NCBI GenBank assembly: GCA_030272585.1
Contig: BSYQ01000005.1
Coordinates: 2,170,001-2,234,000, forward strand
Direction: 5' to 3'
Length of the DNA: 64,000 bases
Origin: Bryopsis sp. KO-2023
Taxonomy: Eukaryota > Chlorophyta > Ulvophyceae > Bryopsidales > Bryopsidaceae
The notes below the pieces were generated by a model. It made no database searches and was not told the origin of the DNA. It saw only the letters and a program-made list of their open reading frames with translations. How positions within the stretch are numbered: position 1 is the first letter of the stretch; the number at the start of each line of letters is the position of its first letter. Shown here piece by piece: positions 62,832-64,000 of the stretch. The translations under genes and the position numbers were made by a program.

Positions 62832-64000
62832 CTAACCTTCACGATCTTGAGTATCTTGCAAGGAATTTTGCACCGCCTGTTGATATCGATACTCTTCGAT
62901 GCTTGCTTCCATGGCAGCCTGCAATCGAGAGTTTTCTTCCCTATCTCGTAAACGCCTGTTTCTCTCAACGTCAGTTGTATGTGTCTGCATTGAGGCCTGT
63001 TCCAATTGATCAACACACAAGCATTCGATTACACAACAGCAGGGTCTGACATGGAACAGAGGTAGCTCAACAATTTCAAGAGTCGATATCTGCATCAGCC
63101 CAGAAGAAATCTGCCATTTCAGTTGTTTGATAGAAAGACCCGTGCATTGACGGACATGCATATCCTAGCTTCCAACACAATAAACTCTCCATCCACTGTA
63201 CTGCACCTTTCGCACATAACTGACTGCTTGCTTACCCTGATGGCCATCGACAGCATGGGGTCGTCAGATGCCCCCGACGAGATATCCTGACTTTCATTTT
63301 GCGGGAGCCCTGCCGTTCCACCAGAACTTGTGGGTGGCAGTGAACTCCCGCTTCGATGTCTATTAAGGTAAGGCGTCCGTGGGTAGCGTGTTCTCCTGGG
63401 CCGCCGTTCTCGGAACCGACAATACGTCACCATTGCGACAATTGCTAGGATTCCAGTCCCTGCGATCGCCCCCACAGCTATCCATACCCAGTTGGCAATG
63501 GCAGGCGGATCCTGAGACAGATTCTTCCCAGGAATAGGCAGGCTACTGTCCACGTCAAACACCACTGAATCCGTCGGTTTGCCGATGTTGCCTGCGACCA
63601 CGACGCCAGAAAATCACATGCATGCTTTTCGCGTCCGAAACAATTTCCAGTCCAGGGGTTGGATGTATCTTCAAATTCTTATCAAATTGCATATGAGAAA
63701 ATGCAGTCATTTATTTTTAACATCGTTTCTATTTCCTGTATTGCAGCATGGGAGAAACACGGCACAAGGATGCCATCCACACTTTTTATCCTGACTGTGT
63801 CAGCTCACCAGCTGTATCAATTGCTCTAGTCTGGAAAGCGTATCGGCCCGTTAGTAGGCCAGTGAGGACGACAGGGCTCTCGCATTTTACCCAGCGTCCC
63901 AAAGTCACATCGGCACCATCCTTGATTTGAACCATCATGTTCCTGTTTGCTGTCGAGGACAACCGACTCTTGGAACTTTTTGTGACGTTCAGCTCGATCT
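62832..64000 (-). CDS. Transmembrane protein with Fn3-like ectodomain and UIM-like tail (partial, runs off window)
   Basis: Three exons are visible: 63,809 to beyond 64,000, 63,591-63,236 and 62,996-62,832, with matching phases. The outer part reads DGADVTLGRWVKCESPVVLTG, then YAFQTRAIDTAGNIG, the end of a fibronectin-III-like repeat as seen in many algal surface proteins. One membrane span follows (WVWIAVGAIAGTGILAIVAMVTYC), then a basic stop-transfer stretch (RFRERRPRRTRYPR). The tail carries three helices fitting the ubiquitin-interacting motif pattern (hydrophobic-x-x-Ala-hydrophobic-x-x-Ser-x-x-acidic): LSMAIRASMQT, LQAAMEASIEE and YQQAVQNSLQD, the first spanning an exon junction and lacking the last acidic residue. 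The N-terminus is outside the window. Confidence 0.75.

Overview
The window is nuclear DNA of a eukaryote, probably of the green lineage and plausibly a streptophyte or related alga. Three things point there. Host genes are split into many short exons with GTGAGT-like donors and pyrimidine-rich CAG acceptors. One gene is a complete monodehydroascorbate reductase of plant type. Another is an SnRK2-family kinase, a family typical of green plants. Introns of about 70-400 bases and close gene spacing argue against a large land-plant genome. The species cannot be fixed from the sequence alone.

Bases 1 to about 39,440 are a pile of transposable elements nested in one another. Positions 206-15,801 hold a degraded minus-strand Ty3/gypsy element (Gypsy-1), broken by near-identical non-LTR retrotransposon (LINE) copies at 206-5,266 and 12,144-14,840 and by short SINE-like insertions. 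Positions 15,800-22,200 hold two hAT-type transposase genes, an unrecognised spliced gene with 15-residue repeats, a SINE-like insertion with clear target duplications, and a GATC-rich block. Positions 22,200-23,697 are low-complexity or unrecognised DNA. Positions 23,698-39,441 are a second chromovirus (Gypsy-2) with matching 273-base LTRs and a GTAGA target duplication. It is split at the YLDD codons of its reverse transcriptase by a third chromovirus (Gypsy-3, 26,480-36,572, ATCAT duplication). Gypsy-3 in turn carries a 610-base solo LTR (33,844-34,453, CTCCT duplication) in its gag gene. All three gypsy elements share the primer-binding sequence TGGTTTCGGAGC. Gypsy-3 has an intact 1,319-codon pol, a small ORF before gag, and an extra sense-strand ORF after pol that encodes a coiled-coil protein with a RING-like Cys/His pattern.

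From 39,442 to the end the sequence is gene-rich host DNA. Plus-strand genes are monodehydroascorbate reductase (40,072-42,763, 8 exons), an SnRK2-like kinase with degenerate motifs (43,332-44,624, 2 exons), and the Polycomb PRC2 WD40 subunit EED/FIE/ESC (45,883-49,129, 10 exons). Minus-strand genes are a class-V aminotransferase fold enzyme with a predicted membrane N-terminus (51,145-54,934, 10 exons), a PARL-type rhomboid protease (55,769 to about 57,567), the RNase P/MRP subunit RPP40 (58,155-60,076, 6 exons), and the 3' end of a transmembrane protein with a fibronectin-III-like ectodomain and three ubiquitin-interacting-motif-like helices in its tail (62,832 to beyond the window). Exon boundaries were placed by hand from splice signals, reading phase and family similarity. 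For five of these genes the phases close exactly.
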